Shown piece by piece: positions 1 to 8,670 of a stretch of 64,000 bases of DNA. The notes below the pieces were generated by a model that did no database searches, was not told where the DNA came from, and was given only the letters and a program-made list of their open reading frames with translations. The DNA lies in the NCBI RefSeq assembly GCF_009741275.1, contig NZ_WOWS01000001.1, forward strand, positions 620,001 through 684,000. The letters run 5' to 3'. This stretch comes from Winogradskyella endarachnes (GTDB lineage: Bacteria; Bacteroidota; Bacteroidia; Flavobacteriales; Flavobacteriaceae). The translations under genes were made by a program, and so were the position numbers. The stretch's first letter is position 1. Every line of letters starts with the position of its first letter.

Positions 1-846
1 TTTATGCGAGGTTTAATGCTAATTGGTATTGGCTATATTTTACGAGTTCCTATTTTTGAATGGCTATTTGGGAAATTCAGCAGTTATTTTCTCATTGTTG
101 ATGTTCTACAGTGTATAGGCTTATCGCTTATTCTAATCGTTTTAGTATATCAAATAACCTTAAAGAAAACGTTATTATTTTCTATATTAATGTTGATATT
201 GGGTGGTATCGTTTTTATGACAGAACCTTTATATCGTTTCTTGGAATTACCTGGTTTACCTATTGCCATTTCAAATTATTTATCAAAATCTAATGGGTCT
301 GTATTTACCATAATTCCATGGTTTGGTTATGTAGCCTTTGGCGCTTTTATAGCCACTTTATTTTACCGTTATGTAGAACGCCCTAAATTTAAAATCGCTA
401 TTGTCTCTGGGTTTTTCCTTGTGGGAATTGCATTAATTTTTAAATCTTCTTACGTATTAATGAAACTTTATTATTGGTTAGATATTTCATTATTTAAAGA
501 GGTAGCATATTACAATTATTTATATACCAGACTCGGGAATGTCTTAGTTTTGTTTTCTATATTTTATTTAGCAGAAAATTATATTAAACAGCCTTTAATC
601 CTAAAAATAGGACAAAAGACACTTTCAATATATGTAATACATTTTATAATAATATATGGCAGTTTTACAGGACTAGGATTGCACCAAATTATAGGCAAAT
701 CCCTAACACCTTGGCAAGCCTTAATTGGTGCACTACTCTTTTTATCATTGGTTTGTTTTTTATCATTTCATTATGCAAAAACCAACGCCTTTGTATATTC
801 TAATACACGAAAATTAATGGATAAAATTAAACGCTACACCAGCTAA
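1..846 (+). CDS. Acyltransferase-like multi-pass membrane protein (DUF1624/DUF5009 type), 5' truncated
   Basis: The visible part is 280 residues from an ATG at position 4, but the frame stays open to base 1 and the protein begins inside a family-typical segment (RGLMLIGIGYILR), so the true start probably lies before the window. At least seven hydrophobic segments are visible. The late motif GQKTLSIYVIHFIIIYG resembles the C-terminal part of heparan-alpha-glucosaminide N-acetyltransferase-like and acyltransferase_3-like membrane proteins, which move acyl groups onto sugars across the membrane. The substrate cannot be read from the sequence. The next gene starts 17 bases downstream on the same strand. 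Confidence 0.6.
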   Translation, partial: FMRGLMLIGIGYILRVPIFEWLFGKFSSYFLIVDVLQCIGLSLILIVLVYQITLKKTLLFSILMLILGGIVFMTEPLYRFLELPGLPIAISNYLSKSNGSVFTIIPWFGYVAFGAFIATLFYRYVERPKFKIAIVSGFFLVGIALIFKSSYVLMKLYYWLDISLFKEVAYYNYLYTRLGNVLVLFSIFYLAENYIKQPLILKIGQKTLSIYVIHFIIIYGSFTGLGLHQIIGKSLTPWQALIGALLFLSLVCFLSFHYAKTNAFVYSNTRKLMDKIKRYTS

Positions 847-863
847 TTTAAATTATTAAAAGA

Positions 864-1403
864 ATGAATTTAAAATACGATTTAAGCTTTTCTGACTTTT
901 TAGAGTATCAGCTTTATTTTTCTTCAAAATCTAAAGTTCAACAGAAAAATCGTAAAAAATCAAGAATTATTGTTCCTATTATATATGCGGTTTTAATTCT
1001 AATCGCCATACTTATTGGCAACTATATTTTAGCAATTACTTTTGCTATAATTGCTATTATTTGGTATCTAATTCATCCTGTATATGCTAAGTACAGATAT
1101 AAAAAGCATTTTGAAAACCATATAAAAGAAAATTACAAAAACAGAATAGATAAGGAAATCTCATTAACCTTTAATCAAAATTCTAGAGCTATAGAGGGAA
1201 TTGAAGAAGGTACACAAAGCACAATAAATTATTCTGAATTTGATGTTTTAATTGAAATAAAAGAACACTTTTTCTTAAAGCTAAAATCTAATGTCTCGTT
1301 TATCATCCCCAAACGTGCAATTGATGACTTGAAAGGATTTAAAAAAATATTTACTGATATTAATATCGAGATAGTTGACCAAACCGATTGGATATGGAAA
1401 TAA
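864..1403 (+). CDS. YcxB-like membrane protein
   Basis: A 179-residue protein with a soluble N-terminal stretch, two adjacent membrane helices at about residues 36-70, and a C-terminal beta-rich domain. That domain has the pattern of YcxB-like proteins: a segment near SRAIEGIEEGTQSTINYS followed by FFLKLKSNVSFIIPKRAI. The family's function is unknown; it is a PH-like domain on a membrane anchor. The gene follows the acyltransferase-like gene closely and may be cotranscribed with it. Confidence 0.65.
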   Translation: MNLKYDLSFSDFLEYQLYFSSKSKVQQKNRKKSRIIVPIIYAVLILIAILIGNYILAITFAIIAIIWYLIHPVYAKYRYKKHFENHIKENYKNRIDKEISLTFNQNSRAIEGIEEGTQSTINYSEFDVLIEIKEHFFLKLKSNVSFIIPKRAIDDLKGFKKIFTDINIEIVDQTDWIWK

Positions 1404-1462
1404 ACAAAATTTTAATTATTATATTAAAATAATTGCTTTTGTCAACTAAATATAGAATTCTT

Positions 1463-1939
1463 ATGAAAAGACTTATTGAAACATTTTATACCGCATTAAG
1501 CAATTCTGATGGAGAAACAATGATAAATTGCTACCATGATGATGTAGTTTTTGAGGATCCAGCATTTGGAGTTCTAAAAGGAGAACGTGCAAAATATATG
1601 TGGTTAATGCTTTGTGCCTCACAAAACGGAAAAGATTTTAAAGCAGAGTATTCTAATATAATTACTAATGAAAAAACAGGGTCTGCACATTGGGAAGCGT
1701 TCTATACTTTTAGTAAAACAGGCAATAAAGTTCACAATAAAATTGATGCTACTTTTGAGTTTAAAGATGGTTTAATAATAAAACATACCGATGTATTTAA
1801 TTTACGCGATTGGGCAAAACAAGCTATGGGATTTAAGGGATTCTTGTTTGGAGGTATGTCTTTTTTTAAGAATAAACTTCAACTACAAACAAATTCATTA
1901 TTAGATAAATTTATTACTAAAAAAAAGCAACCTAATTAA
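1463..1939 (+). CDS. Nuclear transport factor 2 (NTF2/SnoaL)-like protein
   Basis: About 158 residues. I chose the ATG at 1463 over a TTG at 1433, because the ten extra residues do not look like part of the fold. The N-terminal pattern (ETFYTALSNSDGETMINCYHDDVVFEDPAFG) is the classic start of the SnoaL-like NTF2 superfamily, a cone-shaped alpha+beta barrel used for small-molecule binding or isomerase chemistry. A hydrophobic C-terminal extension (GFKGFLFGGMSFF) follows the fold. The substrate is unknown. The gene ends at a hairpin terminator. Confidence 0.7.
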   Translation: MKRLIETFYTALSNSDGETMINCYHDDVVFEDPAFGVLKGERAKYMWLMLCASQNGKDFKAEYSNIITNEKTGSAHWEAFYTFSKTGNKVHNKIDATFEFKDGLIIKHTDVFNLRDWAKQAMGFKGFLFGGMSFFKNKLQLQTNSLLDKFITKKKQPN

Positions 1940-1953
1940 TTAGATTGCTTTTT
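1921..1953. terminator. Bidirectional intrinsic terminator
   Basis: An inverted repeat with arms AAAAAGCAAcCTAA and TTAGaTTGCTTTTT overlaps the last codons of the NTF2-like gene. A-rich and T-rich flanks allow termination in both directions, which fits the convergent PlsC-like gene. Confidence 0.65.
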
Positions 1954-2052
1954 GTAACAATGTTTCTTTTTAGTGACTTATAGTTTACTTTATGTTTCAT
2001 TGCATAATGTACACATCAATTGCTATGCCAAATTTCTTATTTAATTAGCTAC

Positions 2053-2601
2053 TTAACTATTTTCCTTTACTTTACCAATTACATCTTTATAAAATGACCT
2101 CATAAAAGCAAAATCTGCTTCCATATTATCTGTTGGGTAAAATGGTTGTGAAACCATATTCTGCTTGTTTTTAAAATCGAAAGTAAACATAATAATAGGT
2201 ACATTAGCTTGTTTTGCAATATAGTAAAACCCTGTTTTCCATTTATCTACTTTTTTCCTAGTACCTTCAGGAGAAAGTGCCAATCTAAACTCTTCTTTTC
2301 CTTCAAATAACTTAGCAATAGCCTCTACTTTATTTTGACCCGAAGTTCTATCTAATGCATGTCCTCCTACTGCTCTAAAATAGTAACCAAAAGGCCATGT
2401 AAACAATTCTTTTTTGCCAATAAAATTTGTTTTAAGTTGAGTTACTTTTCTCAGTAATAATGAAATATAAAAATCACTCCAACTTGTATGTGGCGCAGCA
2501 ATAATTACAGCTTTCTTCACAGTGTCTTTAGAGAAATTGACATTTCCTACAACTTTCCATCCTAAAATATTGTAATAAATGAGTTTAGCTAGCCAGTGCA
2601 T
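2053..2601 (-). CDS. 1-acyl-sn-glycerol-3-phosphate acyltransferase-like protein (PlsC family)
   Basis: A 182-residue protein with the LPLAT/PlsC signatures: the catalytic HX4D box as HTSWSD near residue 38 and the acceptor-binding motif SPEGTR near residue 110. Family members transfer fatty acyl groups to glycerophospholipid or related acceptors at the inner face of the membrane. This is the short single-domain form found widely in Bacteroidota, with no clear transmembrane anchor. Its start lies one base after the stop of the alcohol dehydrogenase gene, so it is the last gene of a five-gene minus-strand operon that starts with kdsB. A role in envelope lipid or LPS acylation is inferred. Confidence 0.8.
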   Translation of the reverse strand: MHWLAKLIYYNILGWKVVGNVNFSKDTVKKAVIIAAPHTSWSDFYISLLLRKVTQLKTNFIGKKELFTWPFGYYFRAVGGHALDRTSGQNKVEAIAKLFEGKEEFRLALSPEGTRKKVDKWKTGFYYIAKQANVPIIMFTFDFKNKQNMVSQPFYPTDNMEADFAFMRSFYKDVIGKVKENS

Positions 2602-2602
2602 C

Positions 2603-3685
2603 TTACATCTTTTTGTAAAGCTGCAGAAGCTTTTCTCTAGTTATTATGGACTTCCAATTTTTACCGATAGCATTTTCCCAAAGTGGTTCTAAACTCAATG
2701 CCACGTCAATCATTTTATCAAATTGATAATCTTCTAAATCTGTACAAATACCTTGTGGAAGTTGAATGCTATGTTTGGCTTTCATTTTTTTAAATATGGC
2801 TACTCCTTCAGGATAATATTCTTCTAAATGATCAAAAACTATACAGTTACCTATACCATGTTTTATACCTAATAGGTAACCTAATCCATAACTCATTGCA
2901 TGAGCAACACCTACTTGAGAATAGGCAATACTCATACCGCCATGCCATGAAGCCATCATTAATTTATCTTGAGCTTCTTCTGTTGATAAAGTATCTTCTA
3001 AAAAAATTTCTTTACAAAGCTCAAATGCTTTTTCACCATAACTCTGGCTAAAGGCGTTTAAAAACGTTCCATTTAGAGATTCTACACAATGTACAAAACA
3101 ATCCATACCAGTGTAAAACCATTGATCTTTTGGAACATCCTTGGTTAATTCTGGATCTAAAATGACTTGATCAAAAGGTGTATAATCACTATTAATGCCT
3201 AACTTACGTTCAGGACCTGTTAAGATTGTAGTTCTGGATACTTCTGCACCAGTACCAGAAAGTGTTGGAATACCGACATGATAAATTGCAGGCTGCTTAA
3301 TTAAATCCCAACCTTGATAGTCTTTAGATTCGCCTTTATTGGTTAGCATTAAAGCTACTGCTTTAGCAATATCTAAAACTATACCTCCACCAATACCAAT
3401 TATACCAGATGGCAGTTCACTATGCTCTAAAATAATATCTTCTACTAACTGATCAACTTGCTCAGTTCTTGGCTCTTCTTTTGTAGGTACATAAATAATT
3501 TTGTCTTTGTAAGACAACGTAATTCTTGATGTTAACCAATGATTGCCTTTAAAAACATCATCAACATAAAATATAAATGGTGCATTTCTTCCATTGCGTT
3601 TTGGAGAAAGAATTTCATCGAGTTGATTGAAACTTCCACGTCCAAAAACAACTCTGGATACCATTGGATAATTTTTATATATCAT
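2603..3685 (-). CDS. Iron-containing alcohol dehydrogenase, KdnB-like (possible Kdo 8-oxidase)
   Basis: A 360-residue group III metal-dependent alcohol dehydrogenase. The nucleotide-binding motif GIIGIGGGIVLDIAKA is near residue 97, followed by IPTLSGTGAEVSRTT. Metal-ligand regions lie around DCFVHCVES, AHAMSYGLG and KHGIGNCIVFDHLEE. In Shewanella, KdnB of this family oxidises C8 of Kdo before KdnA aminates it, giving 8-amino-Kdo. Here kdsB is three genes upstream in the same operon, which supports a Kdo-related substrate. No KdnA-like aminotransferase is present in the window, so the assignment is inferred. Confidence 0.7.
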   Translation of the reverse strand: MIYKNYPMVSRVVFGRGSFNQLDEILSPKRNGRNAPFIFYVDDVFKGNHWLTSRITLSYKDKIIYVPTKEEPRTEQVDQLVEDIILEHSELPSGIIGIGGGIVLDIAKAVALMLTNKGESKDYQGWDLIKQPAIYHVGIPTLSGTGAEVSRTTILTGPERKLGINSDYTPFDQVILDPELTKDVPKDQWFYTGMDCFVHCVESLNGTFLNAFSQSYGEKAFELCKEIFLEDTLSTEEAQDKLMMASWHGGMSIAYSQVGVAHAMSYGLGYLLGIKHGIGNCIVFDHLEEYYPEGVAIFKKMKAKHSIQLPQGICTDLEDYQFDKMIDVALSLEPLWENAIGKNWKSIITREKLLQLYKKM

Positions 3686-3726
3686 TTACTTTATATCTTT
3701 AACAAAAATAACAACTTAGTTTATAT

Positions 3727-4350
3727 TTATGGGTTATTTAAGTGAAATTGTATTCTATTATTAAATTGACCAACGTGGTAGCCATCTACCAATGCATGAT
3801 TAACACTTACAGCAATTTGCATTTCTCTTTTTTTACCATTAATCTCCATTTTACTAAATGCTAATTTGGGTATAGAATCTTTTTGTCCATTAAAAGGTTC
3901 TTTATGACCTGTAAAGTTTACCCATGGTAACGATGAACAATGTATGCAGTCTATTGAATTTACAGGTGGAAACAATTCATTGGAATTAAAAACTCTTTCT
4001 TTTTCTTTTATAAAATTACCTTGAAATTTTAAAATATCCTCATCATAATTTATAAATGTAAAACCAAAAGTTTTATTAGGTCTTAGTATGGTTGGTGATG
4101 CATGTATAGTATTAAAAGCTACAACATCATTGTCTTTATTTATTCGGTATTTAAAGTTCTCTACCTCATTTACTGCTTTCATTGTAGCGTGCAAATACGT
4201 TACAAAAAACGAAACATTGTTTATACGAGAAAATTCATAGGCTTTAGTAACATCTACTTTAAAGGTAACCGCAAAATAAGGGTCCACAAATGTGTTAAAG
4301 AACTCAAAATGAGCTTTTCTATTCCAGGTGTTTTTATCTAATATTTTCAA
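3727..4350 (-). CDS. Chloramphenicol acetyltransferase-like protein (CatA superfamily)
   Basis: A 207-residue protein spanning the whole CAT fold. The catalytic region near the C-terminus reads NHALVDGYHVGQF, keeping the catalytic His and the structural Asp of the family motif HHAVCDGFH. The N-terminal NRKAHFEFFNTFVDPYF is also typical of CAT. The family acetylates hydroxyl groups using acetyl-CoA as trimers. The gene is 4 bases downstream of the HAD gene and 41 bases upstream of the alcohol dehydrogenase gene, inside a putative Kdo/LPS operon. An endogenous sugar or lipid substrate is therefore as likely as drug resistance. Confidence 0.8.
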   Translation of the reverse strand: MKILDKNTWNRKAHFEFFNTFVDPYFAVTFKVDVTKAYEFSRINNVSFFVTYLHATMKAVNEVENFKYRINKDNDVVAFNTIHASPTILRPNKTFGFTFINYDEDILKFQGNFIKEKERVFNSNELFPPVNSIDCIHCSSLPWVNFTGHKEPFNGQKDSIPKLAFSKMEINGKKREMQIAVSVNHALVDGYHVGQFNNRIQFHLNNP

Positions 4351-4354
4351 ATTC

Positions 4355-5059
4355 CTAATTAAAAAAGTCTAAAATTTCGGTTAATCTTTGTACTGTTTTA
4401 TAATTGGAGCCATTTGCTTCTTTTTTAGTTACTTTTTCATGTGCCCAAGTAGTATGAAACGGTATATGAATTGCCTGAGCACCAATATTAACTAACGGTA
4501 AAACGTCAGATTTAAGAGAGTTTCCAACCATCAGAAAAGCTTCTGGTTCAATATCTAAATGTTTCAATAATTTGGAGTAATTCGCATCTTGTTTTTCGCT
4601 TAAAATTTCAATATGATGAAAATATTTTAACAACCCTGATTTTTCTAGTTTACGTTCCTGATCTAATAAATCTCCCTTTGTGGCTACAATTAATTTATAA
4701 TCTTTAGATAATGTTTTTAGAACTTCATCTACACCATCTAACAATTCTATCGGTTTATTTATCATGTCTTTACCGATATTTAAAATTTCTAAAATAACAT
4801 CATTAGATACTTTTCCGTTAGATAATTCTACAGCCAACTCTACGATAGATAACACAAAACCTTTTATACCATAACCATAAGTTGGTAGGTTTTTAATCTC
4901 CATTTTATAAAGCTCTTGATCTATTTTGTTTGGCGTTTCATACTGAGATAATAACTTACCTACAGCTTCTTCTGCTTCTCTAAAATAGGTTTCGTTTACC
5001 CAAAGTGTATCATCAGCATCGAAGCCAATAACTTTTATGTTTTTATAGTCTACTTCCAT
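4355..5059 (-). CDS. HAD-superfamily hydrolase (YjjG-like phosphatase)
   Basis: A 234-residue HAD phosphatase. Motif I is FDADDTLW (nucleophile and general acid Asp) at about residue 14, motif II is VATKGD near residue 127, and motif III is MVGNSLKSD near residue 178. A helical cap sits between motifs I and II. It differs from KdsC, which is shorter, lacks a cap and has a DxDGV motif, so I do not call it Kdo-8-phosphate phosphatase. Its start overlaps the kdsB end by 10 bases, which implies translational coupling. The substrate is unknown. Confidence 0.8.
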   Translation of the reverse strand: MEVDYKNIKVIGFDADDTLWVNETYFREAEEAVGKLLSQYETPNKIDQELYKMEIKNLPTYGYGIKGFVLSIVELAVELSNGKVSNDVILEILNIGKDMINKPIELLDGVDEVLKTLSKDYKLIVATKGDLLDQERKLEKSGLLKYFHHIEILSEKQDANYSKLLKHLDIEPEAFLMVGNSLKSDVLPLVNIGAQAIHIPFHTTWAHEKVTKKEANGSNYKTVQRLTEILDFFN

Positions 5060-5778
5060 AATTTCTTTGCTCTTTCTAAATCTTCTGGTGTATCTATTTC
5101 TACCCCTTGTATAGTTGTTTCAACCATTTTAATTCTTTTACCATACTCTAAATACCTAATGCATTCAATTTTCTCTGAAGCCTCAAGAAATTGCATTGGT
5201 AAAATAGTAAAATCTAATAATGCTTCTTTTCTAAAGGCATAAATACCTTTGTGCTTAAAATAGCGAGCTCCTGCATTCTTATCTCTTGGAAATGGTATTG
5301 GACTACGTGAAAAATATAAAGCAAAATTCTGTTGGTCTACAATAACTTTTACGGTGTTAGGATTGTTTATTTCTTCCCAATCTTCTATCTCAACCATAAG
5401 AGAGGCTAAATCTATTTCTTTAGCTTTATCGTCCTTAAAAACATCAATGACTTTAGCTAAACTTTCGCGCTCGGTAAAAGGCTCGTCTCCTTGTACATTA
5501 ATAACGATATCGCAATCTACATTAGCTACCGCTTCTGCAATTCTATCGCTTCCAGACTCATGTTCTGTTAAACTCATAATAGCTTTTCCGCCATTATCCA
5601 CAATTTCTTTGTAAATGATATCACTATCAGTAACTACATAAACTTCACTAAATAATTCTGTTGCAACAGTAGCCTCATAAGTTCTTAGAATTACTGATTT
5701 TCCGGCTAAATTTTGCATTAACTTACCTGGAAATCGCGATGCACTATAACGTGCAGGAATCATGGAAATAATTTTCAT
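5050..5778 (-). CDS. kdsB: 3-deoxy-manno-octulosonate cytidylyltransferase (CMP-Kdo synthetase)
   Basis: A 242-residue protein that activates Kdo with CTP to CMP-Kdo for lipid A core assembly. The N-terminal [17 protein letters not shown] is the CTP-binding signature. Further family motifs are [29 protein letters not shown] and [11 protein letters not shown]. The length matches the family. It is the first gene of a compact minus-strand operon, kdsB-HAD-CAT-like-alcohol dehydrogenase-PlsC-like. Confidence 0.96.
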   Translation of the reverse strand: MKIISMIPARYSASRFPGKLMQNLAGKSVILRTYEATVATELFSEVYVVTDSDIIYKEIVDNGGKAIMSLTEHESGSDRIAEAVANVDCDIVINVQGDEPFTERESLAKVIDVFKDDKAKEIDLASLMVEIEDWEEINNPNTVKVIVDQQNFALYFSRSPIPFPRDKNAGARYFKHKGIYAFRKEALLDFTILPMQFLEASEKIECIRYLEYGKRIKMVETTIQGVEIDTPEDLERAKKLWK

Positions 5779-5804
5779 CTCTATTACGTGTACTTGTGAA
5801 TTTT

Positions 5805-5812
5805 CAAAAATA
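5805..5812 (-). promoter_or_regulatory. Candidate -7 promoter box for the kdsB operon
   Basis: On the minus strand this reads TATTTTTG, which fits the Bacteroidota TAnnTTTG element, about 27 bases before the kdsB start. No good TTTG -33 element lies 19 bases upstream, so confidence is limited. Confidence 0.35.
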
Positions 5813-5855
5813 AGCTTTAAAATTGATATAAAACTTTCTAAGTTTATTAGAGTTA

Positions 5856-6416
5856 CTAAGGTGCTTTTCTCTTAATTTTTTTATAGAATTTATAAATTAA
5901 ATAAAAAATTAATAGAACAAGCAGAATAGCTACAATTGGTAAAAATATAGACATAACGGACATAACGATTGATGTTCCTGTTTCTACTGTAGAAATTATT
6001 GGATTTGCTATACCTGCTGTAGAAACTGTAGAACCTAACCTTGTTGTGCTCGCTGAGCTTTTTACTGCAGCTGCCGTTCCTCCTCCTGCTATTATAGCTA
6101 AAGCCCATGTAATTACAGGGCTTAAATCTGCAACTGTAGATACCATAACTGCCGTGCCAGCTAATGTTGCTAATGGAATTGCTATTGTATCTAATGCATT
6201 ATCTATAACAGGAATATAATAAGCAACAATTTCTACTAAAGTTGCAATACCTAATGTAATAACCGCTGTTGTACTTCCTACCCACATCCAAGATTCATTA
6301 AGGTCCCAAACATTAAAATAAGCCGCTAAGCTTAATGCAAATAATGGTAAAAAAACTCTAAAACCTACTGAAGCTGAAAGTCCTATACCCAAAAATATAC
6401 TAAGAATAGTTTCCAT
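5856..6416 (-). CDS. DUF4126 integral membrane protein
   Basis: A 186-residue protein with about five hydrophobic segments separated by Gly/Ala-rich turns, such as [21 protein letters not shown] at the N-terminus and [19 protein letters not shown]. This is the recognisable DUF4126 pattern. A Lys-rich tail ([12 protein letters not shown]) probably faces the cytoplasm. Function unknown. The start is 2 bases after the stop of the TIGR02117 gene, so the two are likely cotranscribed. Confidence 0.75.
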   Translation of the reverse strand: METILSIFLGIGLSASVGFRVFLPLFALSLAAYFNVWDLNESWMWVGSTTAVITLGIATLVEIVAYYIPVIDNALDTIAIPLATLAGTAVMVSTVADLSPVITWALAIIAGGGTAAAVKSSASTTRLGSTVSTAGIANPIISTVETGTSIVMSVMSIFLPIVAILLVLLIFYLIYKFYKKIKRKAP

Positions 6417-6418
6417 AT

Positions 6419-7063
6419 TTAATTGTACTTACTCAATAGCCCAAAATCAAATGGTGTCCATAAACAAGATTTTAGACCACTATTTTTAAATCCTCTATTT
6501 ACCCAACTGTTACATGTATTAAAACAAGAATAACTACCTAAAGCTTTATAAAAATCATCGTTAGATGAATATCCTTTATTTTTAAGTATTAATTTATTAC
6601 CGATTTCATTAGTCTGAAATGAACTCTGCAAGAATATATTAAGTTTTTTTAATTCAAATTCACTAATTTTTATTTCAATCCAATTATTACCAAGTGATTT
6701 ATACCTAGTAACATGCATTAATGTTGAACTTTTTAAAAACAATGCACTAAAAGCGTTACTAAACGTTAAATCACTCCATGATGGTGTATTGATGTAAAAA
6801 TTCTCATCACCCCAACCAAACGCCAAATACTTATCAGAAGTATTATATTTAACTCCAACCAATATCTGGTTACTTAATTTTTCTTTTGGAATTATAACAT
6901 CTAAATGAACACCATTTGTACTTAAATAAATTGAGACATCGTTATTAGCATTATACTTTCTATCAATTGTTATATATGTGAAAATAAGTGAAATAATAAA
7001 ATATCCAATAGGAGCCAACAACAAGTAGAGTGTTCGTTTAAATATCTTTTTAATTACTTTCAT
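6419..7063 (-). CDS. TIGR02117 / DUF2459 family protein
   Basis: A 214-residue protein with one N-terminal membrane anchor (about residues 9-31) and a soluble domain outside the cytoplasm. Family hallmarks are NGVHLDVIIP, LAFGWGDENFY and TCNSWVNRGFKNSGL; the NTW/NSW-type motif sits near the C-terminus. The family is sometimes called urease-associated, but no urease genes are visible here and its function is unknown. Confidence 0.75.
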   Translation of the reverse strand: MKVIKKIFKRTLYLLLAPIGYFIISLIFTYITIDRKYNANNDVSIYLSTNGVHLDVIIPKEKLSNQILVGVKYNTSDKYLAFGWGDENFYINTPSWSDLTFSNAFSALFLKSSTLMHVTRYKSLGNNWIEIKISEFELKKLNIFLQSSFQTNEIGNKLILKNKGYSSNDDFYKALGSYSCFNTCNSWVNRGFKNSGLKSCLWTPFDFGLLSKYN

Positions 7064-7089
7064 TGTGGTTACTAAAATATAGAAAAAGA

Positions 7090-8526
7090 TTAATCTTTTT
7101 CTATAAACATTTCATCTTTAAAGCCAATTAAATATAATTTTTCCTTAGCTCTTGTTACGGCAGTATATAACCAACGTATGTAATCTTTGTCCATTCCGTT
7201 AGGCAAATAAGGTTGCTCTACAAAAATGGTATTCCACTGTCCACCTTGAGATTTATGGCAAGTAATGGCGTAAGAAAATTTAACTTGCAAAGCATTAAAA
7301 AATTTATTGTTCTTTACGCCTAAAAAGCGTTTATATTTAGATGTTTCTTCTTCGTAATCTTTTAATACTTCTTGGTATAAACGATTAGACTCTTGGTAAC
7401 TTAAAGATGCACTTTCAACGTCAATAGTATCAAGAAGCAACACTGTTTCAAAAGGTTTCATTCTAGGATAATCTACCATTTGTACTTTTACTTCGGCAAA
7501 CCTAAAACCATATAATTCTTTTATGCTAAATATTTCTAGTACTTCAATAATATCTCCATTAGCAATAAATCCGGCTTCTGTTGTTGGTTTTATCCAAAAA
7601 TAATTATTCTTTACTACCATTAAATAATCGCCTGCAGACAACTCACTTTCGTTAAATAAAATACGTTGTCTTATTTGCTGATTGTAAGCGTTTGCACGCT
7701 TATTACTTCTTACTATAATTGCCGTTTCCTCATAACCATCATTACTGTAAGCGTCATTAATGGCATCCATAATTTCGTAACCATCAATTAACCGCACACT
7801 ATCTGTAAAACCATTTAAATCGAATTTAAAACTCTCGTAAAATTCAGATTTTAAAACAGCTCTAAGCTCTGTAGCATTACTTAAAATACCAGAATCTTGT
7901 TCTTGTCTTACCACTTCATCTAACTCTATACCAATAACATCTTTATTATAAGTTAAACTCAGTTTATTTTCATTTAGTGCTGGACTTAAATCTGACTTTA
8001 CAGGTGGCAATTGTGCCTTATCTCCAATAAGTAGTAATTTGCATTCGTGACCAGAATACACATAACTCATTAAATCATCTAAAAGCGAGCTGCTCTCAAA
8101 AGATTTTGTATCAGAAGGCGTATCAGATATCATGGAAGCCTCATCTACAATAAAAATAGTGTTACGATGTTTGTTAGGTTGTATTACAAAATTTACACCA
8201 CCACCTTTATCTTTTTTAGGAAAATAAATCTTTTTATGAATTGTAAACGCCTCTTTTTTAGAGTAGTTAGAAATCACCTTTGCAGCTCTACCTGTTGGTG
8301 CTAATAAAACAGCACTTTTTTTAGCTTGCCATAGATTAGAAACAATAGTACCTATTATACTTGTTTTTCCGGTTCCTGCATAGCCTTTTAATAAGTAAAT
8401 AGCGTTTTTATTTTTATCAAAAATAAATTGAGATAACTGCATTAACACCATGTCTTGCTTAGAAGTTGGCGTAAATAGAAATTTAGATTTTAATAACGAA
8501 TAAAATGCAGAAGCATTAGAAATCAT
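7090..8526 (-). CDS. RecD-like ATP-dependent DNA helicase (superfamily 1B)
   Basis: About 478 residues from the ATG at 8526; a longer reading from 8565 adds 13 poorly fitting residues. Helicase motifs in order are Walker A GYAGTGKTS, Walker B FIVDEASM, motif III GDKAQLPPV, the motif V region TCHKSQGGQW and motif VI YTAVTRAKEKLYL. The layout (AAA_30 plus UvrD_C_2) matches short RecD2-type helicases that stand alone without RecBC. A role in DNA repair or replication is likely; the partner is unknown. Confidence 0.85.
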   Translation of the reverse strand: MISNASAFYSLLKSKFLFTPTSKQDMVLMQLSQFIFDKNKNAIYLLKGYAGTGKTSIIGTIVSNLWQAKKSAVLLAPTGRAAKVISNYSKKEAFTIHKKIYFPKKDKGGGVNFVIQPNKHRNTIFIVDEASMISDTPSDTKSFESSSLLDDLMSYVYSGHECKLLLIGDKAQLPPVKSDLSPALNENKLSLTYNKDVIGIELDEVVRQEQDSGILSNATELRAVLKSEFYESFKFDLNGFTDSVRLIDGYEIMDAINDAYSNDGYEETAIIVRSNKRANAYNQQIRQRILFNESELSAGDYLMVVKNNYFWIKPTTEAGFIANGDIIEVLEIFSIKELYGFRFAEVKVQMVDYPRMKPFETVLLLDTIDVESASLSYQESNRLYQEVLKDYEEETSKYKRFLGVKNNKFFNALQVKFSYAITCHKSQGGQWNTIFVEQPYLPNGMDKDYIRWLYTAVTRAKEKLYLIGFKDEMFIEKD

Positions 8527-8633
8527 AGTGAAAAAATATGATGTGCAAGATAGTAATAATCTCAATTTTGAATGTCAAAAAAATATTTACTTATTTTTTT
8601 ATTTAGATAGTTTTTAGCAACAAAAAAAAATTG

Positions 8634-8641
8634 TAGATTTG
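8634..8641 (+). promoter_or_regulatory. Candidate -7 promoter box (TAGATTTG)
   Basis: TAGATTTG matches the Bacteroidota TAnnTTTG element 29 bases before the ATG at 8671. The -33 element is weak. It would drive the membrane protein/DUF3822/rsmD operon. Confidence 0.45.
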
Positions 8642-8670
8642 CGTTAGACCTAATTAATAAAAACTTTTAT

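Noticed and set aside
3727..4350. Acquired chloramphenicol resistance gene
   Set aside because: The catalytic motif is present but the operon context is LPS-related and no mobile DNA is nearby; resistance cannot be inferred from the fold alone.
4355..5059. HAD protein as KdsC (Kdo-8-phosphate phosphatase)
   Set aside because: KdsC is shorter, capless and has a different motif I; this protein has a cap and DADDTLW.
7081..7102. Perfect 22-base palindrome AGAAAAAGATTAATCTTTTTCT at the end of the RecD-like gene
   Set aside because: It contains only two G-C pairs and no real loop, so it would be a poor terminator; it may be chance in AT-rich DNA.
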